A stretch of 64,000 nt of DNA from Schlesneria sp. DSM 10557 (GTDB taxonomy: Bacteria; Planctomycetota; Planctomycetia; Planctomycetales; Planctomycetaceae). The notes below the pieces were generated by a model. That model did not search any database. It saw only the letters and a program-made list of their open reading frames with translations, and was not told where the DNA came from. Numbering within the stretch: the stretch's first letter is position 1; every line of letters starts with the position of its first letter. The position numbers and the translations under genes are program-made. The DNA lies in the NCBI RefSeq assembly GCF_041860085.1, contig NZ_CP124747.1, forward strand, positions 2,232,001 to 2,296,000, written 5' to 3'. Shown one piece after another: positions 52,191-61,971 of this stretch.

Positions 52191-52537
52191 TTCCTCCTGC
52201 GGCGTTGTTCCATCTTTCTTGCCACAAACTGCGAATCTTCACCGTTATGAAAGAAGATCTTCCCGTGAAGCTTGTCATCTTTCATCACGGCCCATCCACG
52301 CCCTTGGGCCGGATCCATTTCGTCATTGCCGTCCCAAGTCCACTCGACCGCCGGTCCACCGTCCCGCACCGTCAACCTGCAATCCATTTGCCCATGAACG
52401 TAGCCGAAGTGGAACTCGCCTTCACTCTTGCCCCTGAACTCGATGTAGCCTTCTTCCTCTTCGTCGATGAACTCCTGATCCCAGGCACTCATCGAGACGA
52501 TCCGCCAGCGCCCAGTGAATGGCGATTTCGTTGCCAT
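52187..52537 (-). CDS. Small conserved protein of unknown function
   Basis: A 116-residue soluble protein. It begins MATKSPFTGRWRIVSMSAWD and contains FIDEEEEGYIEFRGKSEGEF, GQMDCRLTV and WTWDGNDEMDPAQGRGWAV, a pattern I remember from widespread short hypothetical proteins, likely a beta-barrel (lipocalin-like) fold. It ends in a run of Arg and Lys. Four bases of overlap (GTGA) link it to the next gene downstream on the minus strand. No catalytic motif is seen and no function is known to me. Confidence 0.72.
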   Translation of the reverse strand: MATKSPFTGRWRIVSMSAWDQEFIDEEEEGYIEFRGKSEGEFHFGYVHGQMDCRLTVRDGGPAVEWTWDGNDEMDPAQGRGWAVMKDDKLHGKIFFHNGEDSQFVARKMEQRRRRK

Positions 52538-53372
52538 GAGATGCCCTCAAATTTCTGCTGACGGGATCAGTCACCTGCGCGACTCTACGCACTTCGCTTC
52601 AGGATGGAGTTTCATCAGTTCACGAAGGTAAATCACTGCGGACACTCCATACCGAGGGTCAGCGCGAGCAACTAGTTTGAGTCCGTTGAGGTGAATTTGC
52701 AAAGGTGAGCGCAGTTCGCCCGGTAGTGTTGCTGAACGGAGGGGCGAATCTGTGGAGGCTTGATTTTAAGTCTTTGCCCTAGGCTGATCTCTGGTGGCCT
52801 TTCAGGCCAAGGAGGATGGTCCATTGTCCTCACGAGAGGCTTATTCCAAACGTCTGGATGTTTGGGCTCGTCGGTTTGCTGTCGGTGGTTGAGACTACAC
52901 GCATTCCAAATCTTGCGTGGAATGGTGACGAGACCAGAGCAAGGGGATTCTCAATTGAAGAGCTTTTTCGGTCCGCGAGTAGGGGGCGAAGCCCAGCGAG
53001 GCTTGGTTTGTCTGGCGGACGCTGCCAAGTGTGGGGCACTCAGGGAGACGATTCGGGGTGCTGCCGGGGGGACTGGCCAGGCTGGCCAGCCCTTGGCCAG
53101 TCGGTGGCCAGTCCCATGTGTCATCGAGATTACGAGTTACGTATTTTTGAGGGACTGGCCCGGCTGGCCACGTGATTTTCGCTGAGGGCCTTTCCGTTCG
53201 GGCCGCTTCACGCCTTGATGCCTCGTCACGCGCGAAGCGGCAGAGACGTTGATGTGCGGTGCCTTGCGGCACACAGCGACATTCTGAGAGCCGCTGACGG
53301 ACTCAAGGAATTCACCGTTATTTGACAATTGGAAACAAGAATACGTCGTGCTGCCTGCGGGTCTTCACGTGG

Positions 53373-53391
53373 AACCGGCGTCCCGCCGGTT
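53373..53391. repeat. REP-like hairpin, copy 1
   Basis: AACCGGCG (53373-53380) pairs with CGCCGGTT (53384-53391) around a three-base loop TCC. It shares the AACCGGC stem with the copy at 53512. Such units are often dispersed in intergenic DNA of planctomycetes, by my recollection. Confidence 0.5.
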
Positions 53392-53511
53392 TCTGGGATT
53401 TGGCAGGTTTCGCTGGCAGGCGGGTGTGGCAGAATGAGGGGGCTGCGTGAATGCAGAACCTGAATCCAGTACGACTTGATCTATGACTTGATCAAGGGTC
53501 GTTTGAAATTT

Positions 53512-53532
53512 GAACCGGCAGGATGCCGGTTC
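53512..53532. repeat. REP-like hairpin, copy 2
   Basis: GAACCGGCA (53512-53520) pairs with TGCCGGTTC (53524-53532) around a three-base loop GGA. Read on the minus strand it lies about 85 bases after the alaS stop and is followed by AAATTTC, so it could act as a weak terminator of alaS. A related 8-of-9 dyad lies just right of it (near 53549-53577). Confidence 0.5.
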
Positions 53533-53616
53533 CACATTGGCAGTACCGGTGCGTTCGCTGGGAATGCACCGGCACGCTCCGTTTGAGATTTCTTTCTGGC
53601 CGGACCTCGAGGTGGA

Positions 53617-56235
53617 TCAGGCTTCCAGCTTGCCACGGAAGTAGGCGGCACCGGCGAGCAGGGCTTCGTCGATCTTCGCGGGATCTTTTCCGCCGGCCTC
53701 CGCCATCTCGGGTCGACCGCCACCGCCGCCGCCACAAATCTTCGCGGCGGTTTTGACGCAGTCGGACGCGGACGCTCCCTTCGAAACCAGCACGTCTTTG
53801 CTGACCGACGCGATGAAAGCGACCTTGTCCTCGACCACCAGGCCCAGCAGGATCGCCACGGAAGGAGCCTTCTCCCGGATTCGGTCGATGAAATCCTTCA
53901 GCGATTCACGTGGACAGCCCGCAGCATTGTGGACGATCAACTTTACTCCGTTAATCGTTTCAGCCTTGGCCACCAGTTGCTCGGCGGCGTCCGCCAGCGA
54001 CGCGACCGTGTGCTTGGAAAGCTCTTTCCGTGCCTCGCGCAGTTCGGCCTGCAGCGACTCAATCTTGCGTGACAGCTCTTCCGGCTGTGACTTCAGCAGG
54101 GCAGAGGCCTCTTTGACCAGTTCTTCCGTCGCACGAATCCGTGCCAGTGCTTTCGGGCCGGTGTAACAGGTGATGCGGCGAACTCCAGCCGCGACCAGTT
54201 CATCGCGGACGACGCGGCACAGCCCCACTTGTCCGGTGTTCTTCAGGTGAGTTCCCCCGCACAGTTCGCGACTGAATTCCCCCATGCTGACGACGCGGAC
54301 GTTATCGGGATACTTTTCCCCGAACAGCGCCATCGCCCCCAGAGCCCGTGCATCCGCAATCGGCATCAAGCGGGTCGAGACAGGGGCCCCCTCGGCGATG
54401 CGACCGTTGATCTCATCTTCGATGTGGATCAGTTCCTCATGCGTCAGGCCCTTGGAATGCGCGAAGTCAAACCGCAGTTCGTCCTGCTGCACCTTGGAGC
54501 CTCGCTGGGTTGCGTTGTCCCCCAGATATTTCCGCAAGGCATGATGCAGGATATGCGTGGCCGAGTGAGCTCGCAGAATCCCGGCGCGTCGACTGGCATC
54601 GACTTCGGCGTGAACCTTCGCTCCAACAGCCATCTTCCCCGATTTCAACGCCCCGATATGGACCAGAAGTTCGCCATCACGCTGGGTGTCCTGGACTTCG
54701 AATGTTACTCCATCACCGAAGATCTTGCCGGTGTCCCCGACCTGTCCCCCCGCTTCACCGTAGAAGGGAGACTGATTCAGAACCACGGCAATCTGCACGC
54801 CGGTTTTGTCGAACGCGGTCGCGAGTTGCCCATCGGCAATGATCCCCAGCACTTCGGCGTCCGCCGTGGTGGTATCGTAACCCAAGAACTGCGTGCCACC
54901 CGATTTTCGCAGTGCGTCCAGCGGGCCTGCGGACATGACCGAGTTGGCGAAGGCGCCCCGGCCGCTGGTCTGCTTGTGCTGTTCCTTGCATTCCGCGAAA
55001 CGGGTCATGTCGACCGACAGGCCCTCGTTGGCGGCCAGAGATTCGGTCAGCTCGATCAGGAAGCCGTCGGTCTGATGCAGATCGAATGCGGCGTCACCCG
55101 AGATGACGAGTGAGCCTTCCTTCTTCGCATGCGCGACCAGTTTCTGGAATCGGCCAATCCCCGTTTCGACGACGCGCAGGAACTGCTTTTCTTCTTCGCG
55201 AATCGCATTCTGCACCGCTTCGACCGTCTGGCCGAATTCGGGGTAGGGGACCTTCATCATGTCCGCGACGACGGGGACCAGTTGCGACATGAACGGTTCC
55301 TGTTTTCCCAGCAGAAAGCCTTCCATTGAAGCACGGCGGAGCAGCAACCGGACGATGTAGTTTTCTTTTTCGGGACCGGGGCCGCAGCCTTCGTGCAGTG
55401 CGAACGAGCAGGCTCGCACATGGTCGGCGATTCGGCGGAGTGCCCGTCCTTCCGGAGCGCCGTACTCGTACTTCACCCCCACGATTTCACCGGCCGCCTG
55501 ACAGATCGGCTTCAGGATGTCGATTTCAAAGTTGCTGAGCACCCCCTGCAGCGTCGATGCACAACGCTCCAGTCCCATCCCGGTATCGATGTTCTTCTTG
55601 GGGAGCGGTTGCAGGTTGTTGGGTGGCGCACCGACCCGGTTGAACTGTGTGAAGACGAGATTCCAGATTTCGACAGGCTTCGTGGAGCCGGGTGGCAGGT
55701 AATAGATTTCGCTGCACGGTCCACAAACTCCATCGGGGCCCTGAGAAGGAGATGACGCGGGCCAGAAGTTTTCCCCTTCGTCTTCGCGCGAAATCCGGTT
55801 CGCGGGGAGTTTAATCTCCTTGTTCCAGATATCGAATGCTTCCTGATCGTCGAGGTAGACGGTAACCGTCAGGCGGGTGGGATCCAGCCCGAGCCACGAT
55901 TTCGTGGTCAAAAATTCCCAGGCCCAGTGGATCGCTTCGCGTTTGAAGTAGTCACCGAACGAAAAGTTCCCCAGCATTTCGAAGAACGTGTGGTGGTAGG
56001 CAGTGACACCGACGTTACCGATGTCCCCGGTGCGGAGACACTTCTGCGACGTCGTGGCCCGGGTGAAATCAATCGGGCCGATCCCCAGAAACTGATTTTT
56101 GAACTGGTTCATCCCGGCCGGTGTGAACAGCACGGTCGGATCATCTTTGGGAACCAGCACATCGGTTGGACGACGTACGCACCCTTTGGATTCGAAGAAC
56201 GAAAGGTACTTTTCGCGAAGTTCATCTGTTTTCAT
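53617..56235 (-). CDS. alaS: Alanyl-tRNA synthetase
   Basis: AlaS charges tRNA-Ala and edits mischarged Ser/Gly. The 872-residue length is normal for the full four-part enzyme. The class II catalytic core starts [19 protein letters not shown], with [14 protein letters not shown] and [19 protein letters not shown] as motif regions. The editing domain carries the zinc motifs [11 protein letters not shown] and [11 protein letters not shown], and the C-Ala domain ends in a Gly-rich [15 protein letters not shown]. It is intact and stands alone on the minus strand. Confidence 0.97.
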   Translation of the reverse strand: MKTDELREKYLSFFESKGCVRRPTDVLVPKDDPTVLFTPAGMNQFKNQFLGIGPIDFTRATTSQKCLRTGDIGNVGVTAYHHTFFEMLGNFSFGDYFKREAIHWAWEFLTTKSWLGLDPTRLTVTVYLDDQEAFDIWNKEIKLPANRISREDEGENFWPASSPSQGPDGVCGPCSEIYYLPPGSTKPVEIWNLVFTQFNRVGAPPNNLQPLPKKNIDTGMGLERCASTLQGVLSNFEIDILKPICQAAGEIVGVKYEYGAPEGRALRRIADHVRACSFALHEGCGPGPEKENYIVRLLLRRASMEGFLLGKQEPFMSQLVPVVADMMKVPYPEFGQTVEAVQNAIREEEKQFLRVVETGIGRFQKLVAHAKKEGSLVISGDAAFDLHQTDGFLIELTESLAANEGLSVDMTRFAECKEQHKQTSGRGAFANSVMSAGPLDALRKSGGTQFLGYDTTTADAEVLGIIADGQLATAFDKTGVQIAVVLNQSPFYGEAGGQVGDTGKIFGDGVTFEVQDTQRDGELLVHIGALKSGKMAVGAKVHAEVDASRRAGILRAHSATHILHHALRKYLGDNATQRGSKVQQDELRFDFAHSKGLTHEELIHIEDEINGRIAEGAPVSTRLMPIADARALGAMALFGEKYPDNVRVVSMGEFSRELCGGTHLKNTGQVGLCRVVRDELVAAGVRRITCYTGPKALARIRATEELVKEASALLKSQPEELSRKIESLQAELREARKELSKHTVASLADAAEQLVAKAETINGVKLIVHNAAGCPRESLKDFIDRIREKAPSVAILLGLVVEDKVAFIASVSKDVLVSKGASASDCVKTAAKICGGGGGGRPEMAEAGGKDPAKIDEALLAGAAYFRGKLEA

Positions 56236-56671
56236 AGAAATTCCGTCCGTCGTCCCTGACTCCGACCTGGTGGAAACACCTGGCCGGCCAATTTGGTAAT
56301 GTTTTTCGTACTTTCCGGGAAATCAAGCTGATGTTCAACAGCAAAGAGACCACCGCGTTTGGAGCGCAGGGACTGGGTGGAAAAGATAGCACAAGCCGGG
56401 AATTCCAGCGACTCTTCGCAGGGGAATGGATGACGACGACAAAACACCCCCCAAGTCGCGACCTCGAAAGTCCCTTCCATGGGAGTTTGAGGCATCAAAA
56501 TTTCCGGCTTCCGGTTCATCACGAAACCCATGAGCAAAGCGACGGTCAGAGCGACGGGAGGGAGGCCAATGAGCCGGGAACGGCACGCCCGGCGACTCGA
56601 CAGGAAGTCCCCAATTCAGCATGATCGGGGCACTTCCGTTGAGACTCCAACCGGCGACCTGAGGTGATTCC
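56236..56671. other. Divergent intergenic region, alaS and DUF4198 gene
   Basis: 436 bases with promoters expected for both strands. No supported ORF. GAGGTGATTCC provides the ribosome binding site for the ATG at 56672. No T-box leader or terminator-like structure could be recognised by eye upstream of alaS. Confidence 0.4.
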
Positions 56672-57475
56672 ATGCGAGCATCCCTGCTGACTCTGGCTTT
56701 CGTGCTGGCCCCACTTGGATCCTACGCTCACGACACGTGGGTGGAAACGAATACGGCACTGGTCCGCCAGGGGGACGTGGTCTTCGTCGACTTGAAGCTG
56801 GGTAACCACGGCAATGACCACCGCGACTTCAAACTGGCCAGCAAAATCTCGCTGGCGCCTGTGCAACTCTCGGTGATTGCTCCGGATGGGAGTTCGGTCG
56901 ATCTGAAGCCGGGAATCATCGACAACGGCTTCGGCCCCAAGGAAGGTTACTGGTCCAACCGTTTCGTGACGAAAGCAGCGGGACTGCATGTTGTTTCGCA
57001 TACGCTGGAAACGCTGCATGGCACGACGAGGACCATCAAGAGCGGCAAGACGTATTTCGTAACCAGCCCGAAACTCGACGAGGTTTCTGCGAACAGCACC
57101 AACTTTGACAAGCCTCTGGGACATGCCATGGAACTTGTCCCACTCACCAATCCCGTCACGGGACTTGCACCGGACACCCCCATTCGGGTGCGGCTCATTT
57201 ACCAGTCAAAGCCGTTGGCGGGTGCCCGTGTCAGCTTTATCCCGCGCGGAACGACACTCGCCGAAGGGTTTGACAAGGATTACGAGGCAACCACGGACGC
57301 CGAAGGGACTGCTTCATTCACCCCCAAAGAAGGGAATGTCGTTCTGGTCGTCGTCCATCACCCGGTTGCGGATCAGAAGGGGACCGGCTACGACAAGACG
57401 CAATACTCGGCAACCTTGACCCTCTCGGTCCCTCAGCAAAGTCGACTAAGGGGTAGCGACGTTAAATTGCAGTAA
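56672..57475 (+). CDS. DUF4198-family secreted protein
   Basis: A 267-residue protein with a signal peptide (LLTLAFVLAPLGSYA) and a mature part starting AHDTWVETN. This N-terminal His-Asp-x-Trp is typical of DUF4198 proteins, some of which (NikK/CbiK-type) bind nickel or cobalt for transporters. The rest has two beta-sandwich-like parts; the second, from PIRVRLIYQSKPLAGARVSF, resembles a carboxypeptidase-regulatory-like beta domain. No metal transporter genes are nearby, so metal binding is only a possibility. The start has GAGG at a proper distance. Confidence 0.8.
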   Translation: MRASLLTLAFVLAPLGSYAHDTWVETNTALVRQGDVVFVDLKLGNHGNDHRDFKLASKISLAPVQLSVIAPDGSSVDLKPGIIDNGFGPKEGYWSNRFVTKAAGLHVVSHTLETLHGTTRTIKSGKTYFVTSPKLDEVSANSTNFDKPLGHAMELVPLTNPVTGLAPDTPIRVRLIYQSKPLAGARVSFIPRGTTLAEGFDKDYEATTDAEGTASFTPKEGNVVLVVVHHPVADQKGTGYDKTQYSATLTLSVPQQSRLRGSDVKLQ

Positions 57476-57543
57476 CCAAGAGGAGATCAAGACGTTTTCT
57501 GTGTTGTGCCACGTCGAGTTCAGTGTGACGCAGAAACAATCAA

Positions 57544-57906
57544 TCACTCAGGTTTTCCGTCGTCATTTTCCTCCGCCAGGTGAAATGAGTGCAGGAACCG
57601 GTGGTAAATCGGCGTGAGCAGAATTGCCAGCAGCGTGAGAAAAATGATGCCACTGAACAGGCAATAACCCGTGGCGAACAGTTTTCCCGAGACAGTTGAT
57701 AACGGGTCGACGGGTCCCATCCCCGTCAGGATCATCGCCGCGTTCAGCAAAGCGTCGACCCAGTCCAGCTCACCGAAGTAGTGGTAACCGATCGCCCCGA
57801 CCAGCAGCGAAAACGCCGTGACCGCGAGTGCTAAACTCGCGCTGAGCAGCACACGTCGCAGAAAAACCCAGCGCGACGCCAAAGCGTCCGACCTGTTCTC
57901 GAACAT
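57544..57906 (-). CDS. Small membrane protein, possible ion-channel-like fold
   Basis: A 120-residue protein with two clear membrane helices (LLSASLALAVTAFSLLVGAIGY and LFATGYCLFSGIIFLTLLAILL). Between them lies DALLNAAMILTGMGPVDPLS, which sits where a pore loop would be in two-helix ion channels, but the T-V-G-Y-G filter is absent, so channel function is doubtful. I recall similar short proteins in many bacteria annotated as hypothetical. The tail is acidic. It converges with the DUF4198 gene and diverges from the DUF1549 gene. Confidence 0.7.
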   Translation of the reverse strand: MFENRSDALASRWVFLRRVLLSASLALAVTAFSLLVGAIGYHYFGELDWVDALLNAAMILTGMGPVDPLSTVSGKLFATGYCLFSGIIFLTLLAILLTPIYHRFLHSFHLAEENDDGKPE

Positions 57907-58038
57907 CGATCGTTCCCGGTAGCAAGTCAGGATTTCGCACTGCGGCCTCTACGCAATCTTGTGGAGAACCAGGCCGCAGCCATAGAATCCTGCTGATATG
58001 TTGAAGAGTACTGAACAAACCTCAGGTTGCGTGTGGTT

Positions 58039-60471
58039 ATGCGATGGTCCACCTCGTTCGTCGTCACTGCGGGCATTTTTATTCTCTTCAGTCAGCAAAC
58101 GCGGAATCTGGTTGCGACCGAGCGAACGATCTCGATCAGCCCGCCGGCCGTTGTGCTTGACCGGCCCGAGTCCTCCGAGCAGATCCTCATCACCGAATGG
58201 GTCGGCACACGGCAGTTCGATCGCACACGCGAGGTTCAGTACAGTGTAGCGGACCCGGCAATCATTGATATTCGCGCCGACGGACTCGTCCATCCCCGTG
58301 GGGAAGGCACGACGCAACTGATCATCACCCGAGGAGCAGACCGCCTGACAGTTCCGGTGACGGTGTCAGGACTCAACGATCCCCAACCAGTTTCGTTCCC
58401 CTATGAAATTCAGCCCCAGCTGACGAAAGCGCGATGTAACTCGGGCGGATGCCACGGCAAAGCCGAAGGTCAGAACGGTTTCAAGCTGAGCCTGCTCGGG
58501 TTTGATAACGAGTCTGACTTCGACGCGCTGGTGAAAGAGTCGGGCGGCCGACGATTGGATTTCGCCCGCCCGGAGACGAGTCTGATTCTGCAGAAAGGGA
58601 CCGCTCGCATGCCCCATGGCGGGGGAGCCAAAATTGATCGTTCCGGTCCGGGATACAACCTGATGCTGCGCTGGATTCGGGAAGGAGCCCCGTTTGATTC
58701 GCCGACCATTCTCCCCACCGTACGGATCGAGATCGAGCCGGCTGAACTGATCATGGACCCAAAGTCCTCTCAGCAAATCAAGGTGACGGCAATGGACACT
58801 GCAGGAAAACGCCAGTGTGTCACGACAGCTGCGGAGTTCATCTCGAACGCCGCTTCACTGGTCGAGACGACCTCCAGCGGACTGATACACTCCCGTGAAA
58901 TCCCCGGGGAAGCGGCGATTCTGGTCCGATATCTGGATCAGGTGGCCGTCTGCCGCGTGACACTCCCCCGTCCGCATCCGGAAACGATTCGGCCCCAGGA
59001 AAACAACTTCATCGATCGACACGTTGGCGACAAGCTGGTTCGACTGGGAATCCCGGCGAGTCCCCCCGCAGACGACTCCACGTTTCTCCGTCGGGTTTTC
59101 CTCGACACGATCGGTACACTGCCGACCAGCGATGAGGCCCGTGCGTTTCTGTCAGACAACCATCCCGAGAAGAGAATTCGGATCATTGACTCGCTTCTGA
59201 CGCGTCCCGAATATGCCGAATTCTGGGCGATGAAGTGGTCTGACATTTTGCGAGCGGACAAGATCAAGATCACGCCACAGGGAACCGTGGGGGTGACCCG
59301 CTGGCTGCGAAAATGCTTCGCCGAGAACCTGCCCTATGACGAATTCGCCCGACAGATTCTGACGTCGCAGGGATCGATTCAGCAAGAGGGCCCCGCCGCC
59401 TTCTTCAAGTCCCTCGAGACTCCCGAAGCGACGGCCCGGTCGGTCAGCCAGTTATTCCTGGGTGTTCGGATCGAGTGTGCGCAGTGTCATCATCATCCGA
59501 GTGAGAAATGGAGTCAGGACGACTACGCCGGTCTGGTGGGTTTCTTCACAGGCGTCGCTTTCAAAAAGTTGCCGAACGGAACCGAGTCGGTCATTTCTGG
59601 AAAAGGGAACGACTACAGTCACCCGCGCACCGGCCTTCCTGTGGCGACACGAGGACTCGGTGCACCTCCCGCCGACTTAAATGCGGTCGCCGACCGACGT
59701 CAGGCGTTTGCGGCCTGGATGACCGACTCTGAAAATCCCTTCTTCGCACGGGCCATTGTCAATCGCCTCTGGGCTCACTACCTGGGACGAGGGCTGGTGG
59801 AACCGATTGACGATCTGCGGGCTACCAACCCTTCAACCAACGAACCACTGATGGATCATCTGGTGACGCATTTGAAGGAACTGCGTTACGACCTGAAGGC
59901 ATTCACGAAAACCATTCTCAGCTCGCAAACGTATCAACTCGCTTCCGCTACGAAGGAAGGAAATCGAGACGATTTTCAGCATTACTCCCACGCATTAACC
60001 AAGACGATGCCAGCGGAGGTCCTGCTCGATGCCGTCTGTCAGGTAACGCTGGTCCCCGAAAAGTTCAATGGCTGGCCCGAGGGTTACCGTGCGATCCAGG
60101 TGTGGGACAACCGCATGCCGTCGTACTTCTTCCGCATCTTCGGGCGGCCTGTGCGGGCCAGTGTTTGCGAGTGTGAACGGAGTAACGAACCAAGCATTTC
60201 TCAGGCACTGCATCTTTTGAACTCACCTGAAATTCACGAAAAGATCACGCACCCACGGGGCCGGGCTCGGCAACTGGCCGAATCTTCGCTCACCGATGCG
60301 GAACTGCTCGATGAACTATTTCTCTGCACGCTGACCCGCTTTCCCTCGGAATCAGAAAAAGGCCTGCTGCTGCCTGAGTTGGAGACAGCACAAGCGGATC
60401 GACGCGCGGTTGTCGAAGACATCTTCTGGTCGATCCTGAACACAAAAGAATTCCTCTTCAATAACGAATAA
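58039..60471 (+). CDS. DUF1549/DUF1553 secreted protein with Ig-like and haem-type motifs
   Basis: An 810-residue planctomycete secretory protein. After the signal segment (SFVVTAGIFILFSQQ) comes a Big-2-like bacterial Ig domain (AVVLDRPESSEQILITEWVG), then a cytochrome-like region C-N-S-G-G-C-H, then DUF1549 (FLRRVFLDTIGTLPTSDEAR) with a C-A-Q-C-H-H-H motif, and DUF1553 (AFAAWMTDSENPFFARAIVNR). The C-A-Q-C-H site fits c-type haem; the first motif has four residues between the Cys and may not bind haem. These proteins are nearly always followed by a DUF1501 gene, as here. The start is uncertain: TTG 58027, GTG 58033 and ATG 58039 are all in frame, with no clear ribosome site. Confidence 0.88.
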   Translation: MRWSTSFVVTAGIFILFSQQTRNLVATERTISISPPAVVLDRPESSEQILITEWVGTRQFDRTREVQYSVADPAIIDIRADGLVHPRGEGTTQLIITRGADRLTVPVTVSGLNDPQPVSFPYEIQPQLTKARCNSGGCHGKAEGQNGFKLSLLGFDNESDFDALVKESGGRRLDFARPETSLILQKGTARMPHGGGAKIDRSGPGYNLMLRWIREGAPFDSPTILPTVRIEIEPAELIMDPKSSQQIKVTAMDTAGKRQCVTTAAEFISNAASLVETTSSGLIHSREIPGEAAILVRYLDQVAVCRVTLPRPHPETIRPQENNFIDRHVGDKLVRLGIPASPPADDSTFLRRVFLDTIGTLPTSDEARAFLSDNHPEKRIRIIDSLLTRPEYAEFWAMKWSDILRADKIKITPQGTVGVTRWLRKCFAENLPYDEFARQILTSQGSIQQEGPAAFFKSLETPEATARSVSQLFLGVRIECAQCHHHPSEKWSQDDYAGLVGFFTGVAFKKLPNGTESVISGKGNDYSHPRTGLPVATRGLGAPPADLNAVADRRQAFAAWMTDSENPFFARAIVNRLWAHYLGRGLVEPIDDLRATNPSTNEPLMDHLVTHLKELRYDLKAFTKTILSSQTYQLASATKEGNRDDFQHYSHALTKTMPAEVLLDAVCQVTLVPEKFNGWPEGYRAIQVWDNRMPSYFFRIFGRPVRASVCECERSNEPSISQALHLLNSPEIHEKITHPRGRARQLAESSLTDAELLDELFLCTLTRFPSESEKGLLLPELETAQADRRAVVEDIFWSILNTKEFLFNNE

Positions 60472-60540
60472 AGACCAGACACACATTGAACTGTTCGAGG
60501 GCTTCCGGGTTTCGCCAATCCGAGCTATGAAGGAGTATCC

Positions 60541-61896
60541 ATGTTTGAAATTCCCTTCGGACCCTATGCCAGTCGCCGTTGTGACGGCATCTCGCGGCGA
60601 CACATGTTCCGCCTCGGGTCGACCGGTCTGTTCGGTGCGTTGAGCCTTCCGCAACTGTTACGTGCCAACGAGGCGGCGCAAGGTCCAGAGGCGTCGAGTC
60701 GCTCCCGGGCGAAAGCGACTTCGTGCATCTTCATCTTTCTGGAAGGGGGCCCCCCTCAACAGGATATGTGGGATCCTAAGCCCGAAGCTCCTGCGGAAAT
60801 TCGAGGCGCTTTCCAGACGATTGCGACACGCACTCCCGGCGTCTTCTTCTCCGAGCACTGCCGGAAATCGGCCGAGATCACGGACAAGTTCACCGTCGTC
60901 CGCAGTCATTCCCATACCGATAACGGGCACAGCACCGGGTATTACTACCTGATGACGGGACACAAGCCGACGTTCCCCGACGGTGAGCATCCGATTCCCA
61001 CCAATACCGTATTTCCCTCATTGGGATCTTACGTCAGTAAGGAACTGGGGTCGAATGGAAAGGTGCCAGCATACGTCAATCTGCCTCACCCGATGTCTGC
61101 CGGGGGATCGGGATTCCTGGGTGCGGAATTTTCACCGTTCGTGATCGAAGCCGACCCGAGTGAGCCCGATTTTGAAGTGAAGGATCTGGGTCGCGTCCAA
61201 GGACTTTCCGACAGCCGTGTCGCACTGCGACAGCGGTTATTGTCAGGATTGGAACAAGGTCGGCAGCGCATCGGTCGAGCCGCTGCCATGTCCACCTACT
61301 ACGCCAAGGCGAATACGCTGATGAATTCCCCCGAAGCGCGGAAGGCGTTTCAAATTCAAGCCGAACCCGTCACTGTCCGCGAAAACTATGGAATGACGCA
61401 GATTGGCCAGTGTGCGCTGCTGGCACGTCGAATGGTGGAAGCAGGCTGCCGTTTTGTCGGATTGGATGCACCGGGCTGGGATGTGCATTTCAACTGCTTC
61501 CCGAGTCTGGCCAACGACCTGATTCCGCCGGCAGATCGTGCGTTCGCCGCGCTGATCAATGATCTGGAAGAGAGAGGACTGCTGGATAGCACCTTGGTCG
61601 TCATGATGGGAGAAATGGGACGAACACCACGCGTCAACGCGCAGGCGGGCCGTGACCACTGGTCGATGGCCCAATCGATTATCTTCGCGGGCGGGGGAGT
61701 GAAACCCGGTCAGATCATCGGAGCGACCGACGCGCAGGCAGCGGCTCCGCTCTCGGATCCCGTCAGCGTCGCAGATGTGCTCCGCACGATTCATACGCTG
61801 CTGGGGATCGACTCCACCAAAGAATATCCCGATCCGCTGGGGCGTCCGGTTCCCATCGTGAACGGGGGAAACGTGATTCCTGGTCTAATCGCCTGA
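60541..61896 (+). CDS. DUF1501 family protein
   Basis: A 451-residue DUF1501 protein, alkaline-phosphatase-like in fold by my recollection. The N-terminus CDGISRRHMFRLGSTGLFGA is a Tat-type signal, so the folded protein is exported. Conserved family stretches are CIFIFLEGGPPQQDMWDPKP, SHSHTDNGHSTGYYYLMTG, GWDVHFNCF, MMGEMGRTPRVN and GRDHWSMAQSIIFAGGGVKP. The His and Asp residues in these blocks could bind metal. It lies 69 bases after the DUF1549 gene and 75 bases before the next, so the three form one transcript. The exact biochemical role of this pair is not established. Confidence 0.9.
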   Translation: MFEIPFGPYASRRCDGISRRHMFRLGSTGLFGALSLPQLLRANEAAQGPEASSRSRAKATSCIFIFLEGGPPQQDMWDPKPEAPAEIRGAFQTIATRTPGVFFSEHCRKSAEITDKFTVVRSHSHTDNGHSTGYYYLMTGHKPTFPDGEHPIPTNTVFPSLGSYVSKELGSNGKVPAYVNLPHPMSAGGSGFLGAEFSPFVIEADPSEPDFEVKDLGRVQGLSDSRVALRQRLLSGLEQGRQRIGRAAAMSTYYAKANTLMNSPEARKAFQIQAEPVTVRENYGMTQIGQCALLARRMVEAGCRFVGLDAPGWDVHFNCFPSLANDLIPPADRAFAALINDLEERGLLDSTLVVMMGEMGRTPRVNAQAGRDHWSMAQSIIFAGGGVKPGQIIGATDAQAAAPLSDPVSVADVLRTIHTLLGIDSTKEYPDPLGRPVPIVNGGNVIPGLIA

Positions 61897-61971
61897 TCCC
61901 ACACCGACGACGATTCCTGTTTCTCTCGTTGTCCGTCGCTGCCTGTTGCTGACTTCCTTTTCGAGTCTGTC

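Larger units (their letters stand above)
52538..53616. other. Gene-free kilobase with short repeats
   Basis: 1,079 bases with no convincing gene on either strand. The section 53065-53175 is dense in TGGCCA and related GGACTGGCC copies. A small dyad GGCC-TTTCA-GGCC lies near 52797-52810. Two REP-like hairpins are listed separately. Several overlapping frames exist, but they are rich in Arg, Gly and Ser, overlap each other, and have no ribosome sites. Confidence 0.5.

Noticed and set aside
52760-53185. A 141-codon plus-strand frame in the gene-free kilobase
   Set aside because: It consists of the TGGCCA-type repeats and G-rich stretches, and competing frames on both strands are as long. Likely chance.
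56331-56673. Frames in the alaS/DUF4198 intergenic region
   Set aside because: Short overlapping frames with no signal peptide, motif or ribosome site.
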